From NCBI RefSeq assembly GCF_900104095.1, contig NZ_FNJO01000022.1:1-64000 (forward strand): a stretch of DNA of 64,000 bases, given 5' to 3'. The notes under the pieces were generated by a model. That model worked only from the letters and a program-made list of their open reading frames with translations. It was not told the DNA's origin and searched no databases. The translations under genes were made by a program, and so were the position numbers. Of the stretch, positions 1 to 7,579 are shown piece by piece; the first letter of the stretch is position 1, and each line of letters starts with the position of its first letter. This DNA comes from Ralstonia sp. 25mfcol4.1. Lineage in GTDB: Bacteria > Pseudomonadota > Gammaproteobacteria > Burkholderiales > Burkholderiaceae.

Positions 1-54
1 ACCTAACTTCAAATACAGCCGAACCGCTTGCAGACGGTCTTCATACGAGTACAT
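1..54 (-). CDS. IS3-family transposase OrfA, N-terminal end (partial, runs off window)
   Basis: Read on the minus strand, an ATG at 54-52 opens a frame beginning MYSYEDRLQAVRLYLK that leaves the window at base 1. That opening is typical of the helix-turn-helix OrfA of IS3-family elements (family knowledge). A GGAGG ribosome site sits about 6 bases upstream of the ATG. Only 18 codons are visible, so completeness cannot be judged. It is divergent from the IS30 fragment that starts at 96, so the window edge is in insertion-sequence debris. Confidence 0.6.
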   Translation of the reverse strand, partial: MYSYEDRLQAVRLYLKLG

Positions 55-95
55 GAACTACCTCCAGGTAGTCCAAGTTTTCGGCCGCACCCCCA

Positions 96-353
96 ATGAC
101 GAGAACGAAGTACCAACAACTACAACCTGAAGAACGCTTGCGCATCGAGATTTGGAAGGCCGAAGATGTCAGCCTGCGAGCCATGGCTCGCATGCTTGGC
201 CGCGCGCCTTCGACACTGATGCGTGAGCTTCGCCGCAATGCCACCGCCCGTGGCGGCTATGGCGCAATGAGGGCGCAAGCCTGCCGTACGCAACGCCTCA
301 AGGCCAGCCGTCCAGTCGCCAAGCTCGCTCCTGATGGCGTACTGTGGGGCGTG
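96..353 (+). pseudogene. IS30-family transposase, N-terminal fragment
   Basis: The frame starting at 96 (MTRTKYQQLQPEERLRIEIW...) carries the IS30-type N-terminal helix-turn-helix (residues about 15-55, with SLRAMARMLGRAPSTLMREL). It then reads up to a typical 'PDGVLWGVV' segment near 353. Past this point the sequence is antisense to an IS110 transposase and the IS30 protein is lost. The catalytic DDE part appears again at about 690-1183. The central portion of the IS30 enzyme is missing, so this is an interrupted and non-functional copy. Confidence 0.7.
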
Positions 354-578
354 GTGCTTCAGCCTGACGTCATGCCCCATCTGTGTCAGTTGCCTGGCCC
401 AGTGGTGAGCACCGCCGCATGCTTCCATCCCGACCAAGCACGGCGGGCGGTTCGCGAAGTACTCCAGGAACTTCGCGCGCCTGATCGGGCGGTTCACGAT
501 CTCTCCAGTTTCTGCGTCTGCGTGGTGCACCTGAAACACATTCTTTGCAATGTCGATTCCCACTGGCATAAGCTTCAT
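354..578 (-). pseudogene. IS110-family transposase, N-terminal fragment
   Basis: A minus-strand frame from ATG 578 (MKLMPVGIDIAKNVFQVHHA...) shows the RuvC-like DEDD opening of IS110 transposases: the first Asp in VGIDIAK and the Glu in 'GMEACGGAHHWAR'. A GGAGG-like ribosome site precedes the ATG. After about residue 75 the reading frame passes into antisense of the IS30 gene, so the rest of the DEDD domain and the whole Tnp_20 domain are absent. It lies between the two IS30 pieces and probably marks the event that broke the IS30 copy. Confidence 0.7.
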
Positions 579-689
579 GATCGCCCCTCCGGACGGGTCT
601 TGAACATCTTCATGATCTTGCATTTTGGGCACTTCGATGCCGCCGCGTGAAGGCGCTGTTTTCAGTCAGTCTCCACCACTCACGGGTGG

Positions 690-1183
690 GAGGCGCTCAT
701 TTCATTCACTGGGAGGGCGACCTCATCAAGGGTGCGGGCAACCAATCCGCCGTAGGTGTGCTGGTCGAGCGTATGAGCCGCGCCGTACTGCTGGTCAAGA
801 TGCCGGACGCCACCGCTGCATCGGCTCTGGCCGGCTTCACCGGGAAGCTGCAATCCCTGGTGGCCCCGCTGCGCCAGACCCTGACCTACGACCAGGGTCG
901 AGAGATGACCCGGCACGCCGAACTGAGCGCCGCCACTGGCGTGCGCGTGTACTTCTGCGACCCGCATAGCCCCTGGCAGCGCGGCACCTGTGAGAACACC
1001 AATGGTCTGCTGCGCCAGTACTTACCCAAGGGCACCGACCTGTCCGTCTACTCGCAGGAGGAACTTGACGCCATCGCCGACAGCCTCAACGGCCGCCCGC
1101 GCAAAACCCTGAACTGGCACTCCTCGCTACAAGTCCACGCTCAGGTTCTGGACAATCCCACGGACCGGCTTCCTGTTCAATAA
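690..1183 (+). pseudogene. IS30-family transposase, C-terminal DDE fragment
   Basis: The translation contains 'HWEGDLIKGAGNQSAVGVLV', 'LTYDQGREM' and 'YFCDPHSPWQRGTCENTNGL', the three conserved blocks holding D, D and E of the IS30 catalytic core. The C-terminal half is intact to the stop at 1183 but has no start or N-terminal DNA-binding domain of its own. The bases just after the stop (about 1185-1215) resemble the terminal region of IS30-type elements. It belongs with the fragment at 96-353. Confidence 0.7.
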
Positions 1184-1287
1184 CTGAGGGGTGTTGCACT
1201 TCGCACTTGAAACCGCCAAGCATAAAGAATAACGGTGTTCTTTGGGGGAGGATCCTCAATACGTTGTGATGCAACTCTTCATTCGTC

Positions 1288-2679
1288 TCACAGCATCGCC
1301 GAATGAAGATGATGAGGGTCATCTAGGGTATCCGCCACGATTCGAAGAGACTCTTCAATTTCCTCTCGGTCGCTCGGTCCCCCAAGACAGAGGCGAACGG
1401 CGTTTGGTGGGTTTCCATCCGTGGAGAAGGCGGCGCTAGAGACGGCTCCAATGCTACGGGAGCGAAGGTGTAGTGCTAGCTCCGAGGGGCGCCAGCCAGA
1501 TGTTTCGCCAATGGGCAGCCAAAGATGAAAGCCGGCCGGATCGCTCGCAAATCCGTGGCCCGTCAGAATGCGTCCGGCTATTGCCTGGCGCGCGGCACTC
1601 TCTTCGCGCACGGCGGCCAACATATCGTCAACTAATCCGTTCTTGATCCACGCGCAGGCGAGCAAAGTGTTAACCGGACTCGCCATTACCGTGGTCGCGC
1701 GAAGGGTGCCAGCCAAGCGTTGGGCTTGTCGCGCGGTAGGGGACAATACAAACGCAATGCGTAGACCAGCCCCGAAGCACTTCGACAATCCGGTGACATA
1801 GTAGGTCAGCTCGGGCGCCAGGGTCGCGAACGCGTCAGGTCGCTGACGGGGCAGCATTCCATATGCATCGTCTTCGATAATCGGAACGCTGTAGCGCAGA
1901 GCGATGTCGGCGAGGATTTCGCGCCGTGTCTGCGACATTGTCCGTGTGCTCGGATTCTGAATCGTCGGATTGCAGTAGAGAGCTGCCGGCTCTTGCGCCT
2001 TGCAGAAGTTCTCGAACGCAGCGCCAATCAATCCCTCTTCGTCGCAGGGTAGGGGCTGGACCTGAAGCCCGAGCTGGGCGGAAATTGCTTTGATGCCTGG
2101 ATAGGCAAGGTCCTCCACGCACAGTGTTTGGCCGTTGCGCGCCACTTGGGATAGAAGAGCAACCAGAGCGCTATGGATTCCAGGGCATATGAGCAGGCGG
2201 TCCGGTGAGGAGGCTGGTACTTGCGTGCGCAGCCAAATATTGGCCACCGCACGGTCAGCAGGGGTACCTCCAAAGTCCTGGTACCGCAGCAGCATGTATG
2301 GATCGGCCGCACCGACAAGCGTTGCTGCCGATTCGCGCAAGCGTGCCACCAGTTCTGGGGGCTCTGGTGGCATATTCATCGTCATCTCGGCGCTTGTCCC
2401 CGCCCGCAGCGGGAGGGATGGCGCCCGCCCACGCACATAGGTACCAGCGCCAGCTTTGGCGTCGATGAGCCCCCGCTTGCGGGCCTCACTGTACGCGCGG
2501 GCCACCGTCGAGTAGTTCAAGTTCAATGCTTCGGCCATGTCACGAAGGCCAGGCAACCTGTCGCGCACTTGCAGTTGCCCATTCGCCAACGCCTCTTCTA
2601 TGAGGTCGGGGATGGTTAGATACGCGGGCTTCGCGCTGTCGGCGACGCGTTTTGCCCAGTGGACGGTAAGGCCGGACAC
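1288..2679 (-). CDS. MocR-type GntR/aminotransferase-fold transcriptional regulator
   Basis: A 463-residue protein with an N-terminal GntR winged helix (about residues 18-83, including 'LPGLRDMAEALNLNYSTVARAY') joined to a fold-type I aminotransferase domain. The PLP lysine is seen in 'YVTGLSKCFGAGLRI' (about K300). MocR regulators bind DNA through the winged helix and sense a metabolite through PLP chemistry (family knowledge). I chose the GTG at 2679 because GGAG lies 7 bases upstream and the GntR domain starts shortly after. An in-frame ATG at 2796 would add 39 residues with no domain. It is divergent from the Nit1C operon across 399 bases, so it may regulate that operon, but this is inference. 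Confidence 0.85.
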   Translation of the reverse strand: MSGLTVHWAKRVADSAKPAYLTIPDLIEEALANGQLQVRDRLPGLRDMAEALNLNYSTVARAYSEARKRGLIDAKAGAGTYVRGRAPSLPLRAGTSAEMTMNMPPEPPELVARLRESAATLVGAADPYMLLRYQDFGGTPADRAVANIWLRTQVPASSPDRLLICPGIHSALVALLSQVARNGQTLCVEDLAYPGIKAISAQLGLQVQPLPCDEEGLIGAAFENFCKAQEPAALYCNPTIQNPSTRTMSQTRREILADIALRYSVPIIEDDAYGMLPRQRPDAFATLAPELTYYVTGLSKCFGAGLRIAFVLSPTARQAQRLAGTLRATTVMASPVNTLLACAWIKNGLVDDMLAAVREESAARQAIAGRILTGHGFASDPAGFHLWLPIGETSGWRPSELALHLRSRSIGAVSSAAFSTDGNPPNAVRLCLGGPSDREEIEESLRIVADTLDDPHHLHSAML

Positions 2680-2974
2680 GGCTTTTCTCCATGCAGGTTG
2701 ATGGTAATCAGACTCCGCATTGAGTGCATTTAGCGTGCCAGAGTGATCGCATTTGGTCTGCCGGAAAATGGTCCGAAGTGGGGCGATATTCCCCATGCTG
2801 ACGCGCTCTGAGTCGTTCGATAGCCTGTTAGCGGTGCATGCAATCGGCTTGGTAATGCCGCTGTGACGGGGAAAGCTGTGATGTTGGCAAGACAGGGGTC
2901 ATGCAATCAAGAATGCGACAAAGTCCTTGCCAACTGGTTGATCGGGCATTGATTGGATAGCTGAGGGGGCTTGG

Positions 2975-2990
2975 TGGCATATCGGTTGCA
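2975..2990 (+). promoter_or_regulatory. Sigma-54 (RpoN) promoter of the Nit1C operon
   Basis: TGGCAT at 2975-2980, five bases, then TTGCA at 2986-2990 matches the -24/-12 RpoN consensus (TGGCAC-N5-TTGC) with correct spacing between the GG and GC dinucleotides. It lies about 90 bases before the nitB ATG. RpoN control fits a nitrogen-starvation cluster. The rest of the 2680-3078 intergenic region holds no gene. I could not pick out a convincing NtrC enhancer pair in it by eye. Confidence 0.75.
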
Positions 2991-3078
2991 CTGTGGATGG
3001 CGTCTGGGAGTGATTCTCCGGACCGGATCCTTTGCATAACGAGGGTCTGCCATCCACAACCAAGCATTGGAGCCAAGC

Positions 3079-3561
3079 ATGCCCGCAGTCAACAAACCTG
3101 CTCACAAGGACGGAGATTATCTGGTCGATTTCGAAGAGAAGGTGTTCGAGGACGTCAAAGCCGAACCTGGCGAGAAAGCTCTGGTGACCTTTCACACCGT
3201 CGCCTTTGAAGGCTCCATCGGCTTCGTCAATATGCTGCAAGCCACTCGCCTGCAGCGCAAGGGCTTCGAGACCAGCATCCTGCTCTACGGTCCGGGCGTC
3301 ACTCTCGGTCTGCAGCGTGGCTTCCCCACTTTGGGTGATGAAGCGTTCCCCGGCCACCTGAACTTCAACAAGCAGCTCAAGAAATTCATGGCCGAGGGTG
3401 GCAAGGTCTACGCTTGTCGCTTCGCGCTGCAAGCACTCTATGGTCACGGCGAGGCGTCGCTGATCGAAGGTGTTCGCCCCATTAATCCGCTGGATGTTCT
3501 CGACCTGAAGCTGCTTCACCGCAAGGAGAACGCACTCATCATCGACACCTGGACTGTGTAA
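3079..3561 (+). CDS. nitB: MSMEG_0572/Sll0783-family nitrogen starvation response protein (NitB)
   Basis: A 160-residue soluble protein beginning MPAVNKPAHKDGDYLVDF. It has the family's 'GFVNMLQATRLQRKGFETSILLYGPGVTLG' block (shown here in pieces: GFVNMLQATR, GFETSILLYGPGV) and 'KVYACRFALQALYG'. The family has no settled biochemical activity, but it is the hallmark first gene of Nit1C clusters, which are induced by nitrogen limitation and linked to growth on cyanide as nitrogen source. The ATG at 3079 is preceded by GGAG at 3069-3072. An in-frame TTG at 3067 is a poorer start. It is the first gene downstream of the sigma-54 promoter, and nitC follows after 19 bases. Confidence 0.9.
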   Translation: MPAVNKPAHKDGDYLVDFEEKVFEDVKAEPGEKALVTFHTVAFEGSIGFVNMLQATRLQRKGFETSILLYGPGVTLGLQRGFPTLGDEAFPGHLNFNKQLKKFMAEGGKVYACRFALQALYGHGEASLIEGVRPINPLDVLDLKLLHRKENALIIDTWTV

Positions 3562-3580
3562 GCGCGCGAGGGCTATCGTC

Positions 3581-4606
3581 ATGACAGCAAAACGAATGGT
3601 GCGCGCTGCAGCAGTCCAGATTGCGCCCGACCTGGAAAGCGGAGAAGGCACGCTTGCCAAGGTCGTGGACGCCATTGAGCGCGCCGCACGAGATGGGGTG
3701 CAGCTCATTGTGTTCCCCGAAACCTTCGTGCCGTACTACCCGTACTTTTCATTCGTGCGGCCGCCTGTTCAGTCGGGGGGCGATCATCTCAGGTTGTATG
3801 AGCAGGCCGTGACGATACCCGGTCCCGTGACGCATGCCGTAGCCGAGCTTTCGCGCAGGTACGGCATGGTCGTCGTGTTAGGCGTAAATGAACGCGATCA
3901 CGGCAGCCTCTATAACACGCAGTTGATCTTCGACACCGAAGGGAAACTCGCAGTGAAACGCCGTAAGCTCACCCCGACATTCCACGAGCGAATGATCTGG
4001 GGGCAGGGCGATGCTGCAGGTCTGAAGGTCGCTGATACCGCGATCGGTCGCGTTGGCGCGTTGGCGTGCTGGGAGCACTACAACCCGCTGGCCCGTTATG
4101 CCCTCATGACTCAGCACGAGGAGATCCACTGCAGCCAGTTCCCCGGCTCGCTTGTCGGTCCAATCTTCGCTGACCAAGTTGAGGCAACAATTCGCCACCA
4201 TGCACTCGAAGCCGGATGTTTCGTCGTGAATTCAACCGGGTGGCTTACCGACGCTCAGATTGCATCTGTCACAACGGACCCGGCCTTGCAGAAAGCACTG
4301 CGCGGCGGCTGCAACACAGCCATTGTCTCACCCGAAGGTCAGCATCTCGCTCCCCCATTGCGCGAAGGCGAGGGGATGGTCATCGCAGACCTCGATATGG
4401 GTTTGATAACGAAGCGTAAGCGGATGATGGATTCGGTTGGACACTACGCTCGTCCGGAACTTCTGAGCCTTGCCATCAACGACCGTCCTGCTTGCACCGT
4501 CTCCGCAATGCGAGATGTTCCGTCCCCCGCATCTACCTTTCCATGGAGTTCTGACCATGCATTCCAACGATTCGATGTCGGTCTCGAACCGGCAGTTGAT
4601 GACTGA
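3581..4606 (+). CDS. nitC: Nitrilase, Nit6803 family (NitC)
   Basis: A 341-residue carbon-nitrogen hydrolase. The catalytic triad is visible: Glu47 in 'FPETFVPYYP', Lys129 in 'KRRKLTPTFHER', and Cys163 in 'GALACWEHYNP'. Family members hydrolyse organic nitriles to carboxylate and ammonia. The Nit1C nitrilase is required for cyanotrophic growth in a studied pseudomonad (established), although its real substrate in the cell is unclear. The start has GAGGG 8 bases upstream. The 3' end overlaps the preferred radical-SAM start by 50 bases, which suggests coupled translation. Confidence 0.93.
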   Translation: MTAKRMVRAAAVQIAPDLESGEGTLAKVVDAIERAARDGVQLIVFPETFVPYYPYFSFVRPPVQSGGDHLRLYEQAVTIPGPVTHAVAELSRRYGMVVVLGVNERDHGSLYNTQLIFDTEGKLAVKRRKLTPTFHERMIWGQGDAAGLKVADTAIGRVGALACWEHYNPLARYALMTQHEEIHCSQFPGSLVGPIFADQVEATIRHHALEAGCFVVNSTGWLTDAQIASVTTDPALQKALRGGCNTAIVSPEGQHLAPPLREGEGMVIADLDMGLITKRKRMMDSVGHYARPELLSLAINDRPACTVSAMRDVPSPASTFPWSSDHAFQRFDVGLEPAVDD

Positions 4607-5678
4607 ACTTCAATCCGTTGGCCTTCGCCTGGAAGATCCACGTGCTGGCGCAGCTAGCCGTCGGGGTGGCGCGGGACCATCGGACCACAAGGCAGTCACA
4701 ATTGATGGCGTGACAATCATGGTGCCGGTGCATACAAGCACGGCATGGCATTCGCCATTCGTCGCATCCGCGCCAGACGCGGGGGGAAAGAGTTCGCTCA
4801 AGCACGGCACGATTCAGATTGCCAACATCAGTTTCCCGAAGGCGCCGCGCTTCTATGGAATGCAGACGCTGGACGGTGTCCCGTATTCACATATTGCGAC
4901 GTTGCATGGCGCCGACGTGCTGGCGACGACCGTTCTGCAAACTTGCATCCGCTACGAAAGCCGGCGAAAGACCTGCAAGTTCTGCGCGATCGGCCAGTCC
5001 TTGGCCGCGGGGCGGACAATTGCCCGCAAGACGCCTGAGCAACTAGCCGAAGTGGCCCGTGCGGCAGTGTTGCTCGATGGCGTCAAGCACATGGTGTTGA
5101 CCACTGGCACGCCGCCCACGCCTGACCGGGGCGCCAGCATTCTGTGCGACAGCGCCTTCGCCATTCGTGCGGCCGTTGATCTGCCGATACAGGCGCAATG
5201 CGAGCCACCAGACGACGACCGTTGGTTCTCGCGTATGCGAGCCGCCGGGGTTGACACGCTCGGCATGCACTTGGAGGTGGTCACGCCGGCGGTTCGGGAG
5301 CGTGTCATGCCCGGCAAAGCATCGGTACCAATCGAACGTTATATGGAGGCATTTCGCAGTGCCGTCGGTGTATTTGGCCGAGGTCAGGTCAGTACATACA
5401 TCCTTGCTGGGCTGGGCGACACGGCGGAGGCCATTCTTTCGATGTCGCGCAAGCTAGTTGACATTGGCGTATATCCGTTTGTTGTGCCGTTTGTCCCTAT
5501 CTCCGGCACGCCACTCGAAGATCATGCTGCCCCAACGCCGACTTTCATGCGCGAAATCCTGGGTCCGCTTGGCGAAATGGTCACCGCAGCAGGCATGCGC
5601 TCAGCTGACATTAAGGCTGGATGCGGCAAGTGCGGTGCTTGTTCCTCGTTGTCGGCTTACGAAGGAGCGTTGGGATGA
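4557..5678 (+). CDS. nitD: MSMEG_0568-family radical SAM protein (NitD)
   Basis: A 373-residue radical SAM enzyme of the Nit1C type. Three cysteines that would ligate the 4Fe-4S cluster are at about C130, C140 and C143 (TCIRYESRRKTCKFC), a CX9CX2C spacing in place of the classic CX3CX2C. A second cysteine group, CX2CX2C, is at about 356-362 ('GCGKCGACS') and may bind an auxiliary cluster. The ATG at 4557 has GGAG 8 bases upstream. ATG 4599, overlapping the nitC stop, is an alternative. The reaction is unknown. Its neighbours (nitrilase, acetyltransferase, AIR-synthase-like enzyme, flavoprotein) suggest a multistep modification pathway. Confidence 0.9.
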   Translation: MHSNDSMSVSNRQLMTELQSVGLRLEDPRAGAASRRGGAGPSDHKAVTIDGVTIMVPVHTSTAWHSPFVASAPDAGGKSSLKHGTIQIANISFPKAPRFYGMQTLDGVPYSHIATLHGADVLATTVLQTCIRYESRRKTCKFCAIGQSLAAGRTIARKTPEQLAEVARAAVLLDGVKHMVLTTGTPPTPDRGASILCDSAFAIRAAVDLPIQAQCEPPDDDRWFSRMRAAGVDTLGMHLEVVTPAVRERVMPGKASVPIERYMEAFRSAVGVFGRGQVSTYILAGLGDTAEAILSMSRKLVDIGVYPFVVPFVPISGTPLEDHAAPTPTFMREILGPLGEMVTAAGMRSADIKAGCGKCGACSSLSAYEGALG

Positions 5679-6229
5679 GCCGTGACCTTTGCGTTGAAGT
5701 TCCGGCGATTCCAATGTATCGGGTTCGTTGGGCGGAAGAACAATGGGAATTCGAGCAGGCGTACGCGCTGCGTCGAGCGGTGTTCTGTGAAGAGCAGGGG
5801 ATTTTCCAGGGCGACGATCGTGATGCTGTCGACGATGCCGCGCAGCTCCTGGTTGCCGTCGAAATTAGTGACGGACAGGTTGATTCAAAAGGTCAGGTTG
5901 TAGGCACAGTACGCATTCATGAGAGCGAACCCGGGGTCTGGTATGGGTCCCGCTTGGCAGTGGCCTTGCAGCATCGACGGCAGGGGCGCATCGGTGCGAC
6001 CCTTATTCGCCTAGCTGTAAGCAGTGCTCATGCACTTGGTTGCAGCCGATTTCTTGCCCACGTGCAAAGCCAGAACGTCCCCCTTTTCCGTCGATTGCAC
6101 TGGAGTACTCTGGCGGAGGAGGTCTTGCTGGACCGGCCGCATCATCTGATGCTTGCCGATTTGAACTACTACCCTCCCTGCCACACCCCACTTGTCGGCT
6201 TCGAGATCGATGCAAGGAGAGGGGTATGA
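5675..6229 (+). CDS. nitE: MSMEG_0567/Sll0786-family GNAT N-acetyltransferase (NitE)
   Basis: A 184-residue GNAT-fold protein. 'LRRAVFCEEQGIF' in the N-terminal half and the acetyl-CoA pyrophosphate loop region 'VALQHRRQGRIGATLIRLAV' are visible, followed by 'HVQSQNVPLFRRLHW'. GNAT enzymes transfer an acyl group from acyl-CoA to an amine. The target in Nit1C is unknown. The ATG at 5675 overlaps the nitD stop as ATGA. The gene ends in another ATGA overlap with nitFG, so these genes are translationally coupled. Confidence 0.88.
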   Translation: MSRDLCVEVPAIPMYRVRWAEEQWEFEQAYALRRAVFCEEQGIFQGDDRDAVDDAAQLLVAVEISDGQVDSKGQVVGTVRIHESEPGVWYGSRLAVALQHRRQGRIGATLIRLAVSSAHALGCSRFLAHVQSQNVPLFRRLHWSTLAEEVLLDRPHHLMLADLNYYPPCHTPLVGFEIDARRGV

Positions 6230-7524
6230 ACGCGACGCAACTGGCGCGCGAGCTCCGTGAGAGCCGCGGATTTGGTCACAAGACCGACATCGCCGGCGTT
6301 CTGTCCCAACTCCAGTGTGCATTGCCGCTGGGCCAACGTGCGGAAGACGCCGGAATTCTGTTGGGCGATGATTGTGCAGCAATACCGGACGGTGAGGGAC
6401 ATTTGCTGTTCGCGATCGAAGGCATGGTGACGGACTTCATCCGGGCCATGCCGTGGTTTGCCGGATACAGCGCTGTCATGGTCAACATCAGCGATATCTA
6501 CGCGATGGGTGGTCGCCCGACAGCAGTCGTGGATGCGCTTTGGAGCAAAGACCTTAGCAGCTCAGCCGAGGTGATGAAGGGAATGGCGGCTGCCGCTGTG
6601 GCCTACGGCGTACCGCTCGTAGGGGGCCACAGCAACGCCCGCAGTGACAACGCGCAACTAGCGGTGGCTATTCTTGGTCGTGCAAAGCGGCTTTTGACAA
6701 GCTTTGCAGCGTCTCCAGGACAACGATTGCTGATGGCGGTGGATCTACGTGGTGGCTTCATGGAGCCATACCCCTATTGGAACGCGTCAACCTCCGCTCC
6801 GGCAGAGCGCTTGCGTGGGGATTTGGAGGTGCTGCCGTCTTTGGCAGAGGATGCGTTGTGCCATGCCGCAAAAGACATCAGCATGGCCGGGCCAGTGGGC
6901 ACTGCACTGATGCTAATGGAGTGTTCCCGAGTGGGGGGCAGCATCAACATAGATGCGATGCCTATCCCACCAGGCGTTCCCATTAAACGCTGGCTTGCCG
7001 CCTTCCCGAGCTACGGCTTTGTGCTTGCTGCCGACGCAGATCGGACTGACGAGATCTGCGCTCGGTTTCATGCCCGCGGTATTTCGTGCGCTGATGTCGG
7101 GGAACTCGACGCGTCTCACACCCTCCGCATCTCATACCAAGGGGAATCCGCCGAAGTTTGGGACTATGGCGCCGCCCCATTCATTTTGCCGTCGCCGTCT
7201 ATTGAGAACGCCCTTACTGAACAAGAAGGGCGAACCATGCCAGTGACCTATATACACGTGCGATGGTCGGACCAGCGGGAAGGACGCTACTACTCCCCTT
7301 CATCAGTCGTGACCGAGCATTTCGAGATCGGTGCCATTTATCCCGTACAGGAGTTCCTCGACCGTGCACGGAGCGCGCTTGGCGAAGCCTCTGAACGCGT
7401 CCGGAGGAAGTACGGGTACGCATGCTCGGCCGCACAGGACCAGTTGCAGGCGATTGAGAACGAGGCCACCCGCTTTGCGGGCCAGTCCGGTGCATCTGTC
7501 GAGTTTCTCGGCTTTGACCGTTAG
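6226..7524 (+). CDS. nitF: Fused Sll0787-family AIR-synthase-like protein and MSMEG_0570-family protein (NitF-NitG)
   Basis: A 432-residue open frame joining two proteins normally encoded separately. Residues 1 to about 325 are a PurM/ThiL/HypE-like ATP-binding fold: 'GDDCAAIPDGEGHLLFAIEGM', written in parts as LGDDCAAI and FAIEGMVTDF, then 'VMVNISDIYAMGGRP', 'GGHS' and 'KDISMAGPVGTALML'. Residues 338-432, starting at an internal Met (7237), match the small MSMEG_0570 nitrogen-starvation protein ('IHVRWSDQREGRYYSPSSVV', 'YPVQEFLDRARSALGEASER', 'VRRKYGYACS'). An internal GAAGGG ribosome site at 7225-7230 precedes the internal ATG, so NitG may also be made alone. A TGA at 7218-7220 in another frame hints that a one-base shift fused the genes. 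The ATG at 6226 overlaps the nitE stop. Confidence 0.85.
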   Translation: MNATQLARELRESRGFGHKTDIAGVLSQLQCALPLGQRAEDAGILLGDDCAAIPDGEGHLLFAIEGMVTDFIRAMPWFAGYSAVMVNISDIYAMGGRPTAVVDALWSKDLSSSAEVMKGMAAAAVAYGVPLVGGHSNARSDNAQLAVAILGRAKRLLTSFAASPGQRLLMAVDLRGGFMEPYPYWNASTSAPAERLRGDLEVLPSLAEDALCHAAKDISMAGPVGTALMLMECSRVGGSINIDAMPIPPGVPIKRWLAAFPSYGFVLAADADRTDEICARFHARGISCADVGELDASHTLRISYQGESAEVWDYGAAPFILPSPSIENALTEQEGRTMPVTYIHVRWSDQREGRYYSPSSVVTEHFEIGAIYPVQEFLDRARSALGEASERVRRKYGYACSAAQDQLQAIENEATRFAGQSGASVEFLGFDR

Positions 7525-7579
7525 ACCACAGCGCGGCACTGTTGCCACGCCTTCCCGCATTTGAAAAGGAAACGAAATC

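Noticed and set aside
2885..2915. TTGGCA...TGC resembling a second sigma-54 promoter
   Set aside because: The spacing between GG and GC is 15, not 10, so it cannot be an RpoN site.
2899..3708. Long antisense open frame (269 codons) over nitB
   Set aside because: nitB on the other strand has clear family blocks and a ribosome site. The antisense frame is a codon-bias shadow.
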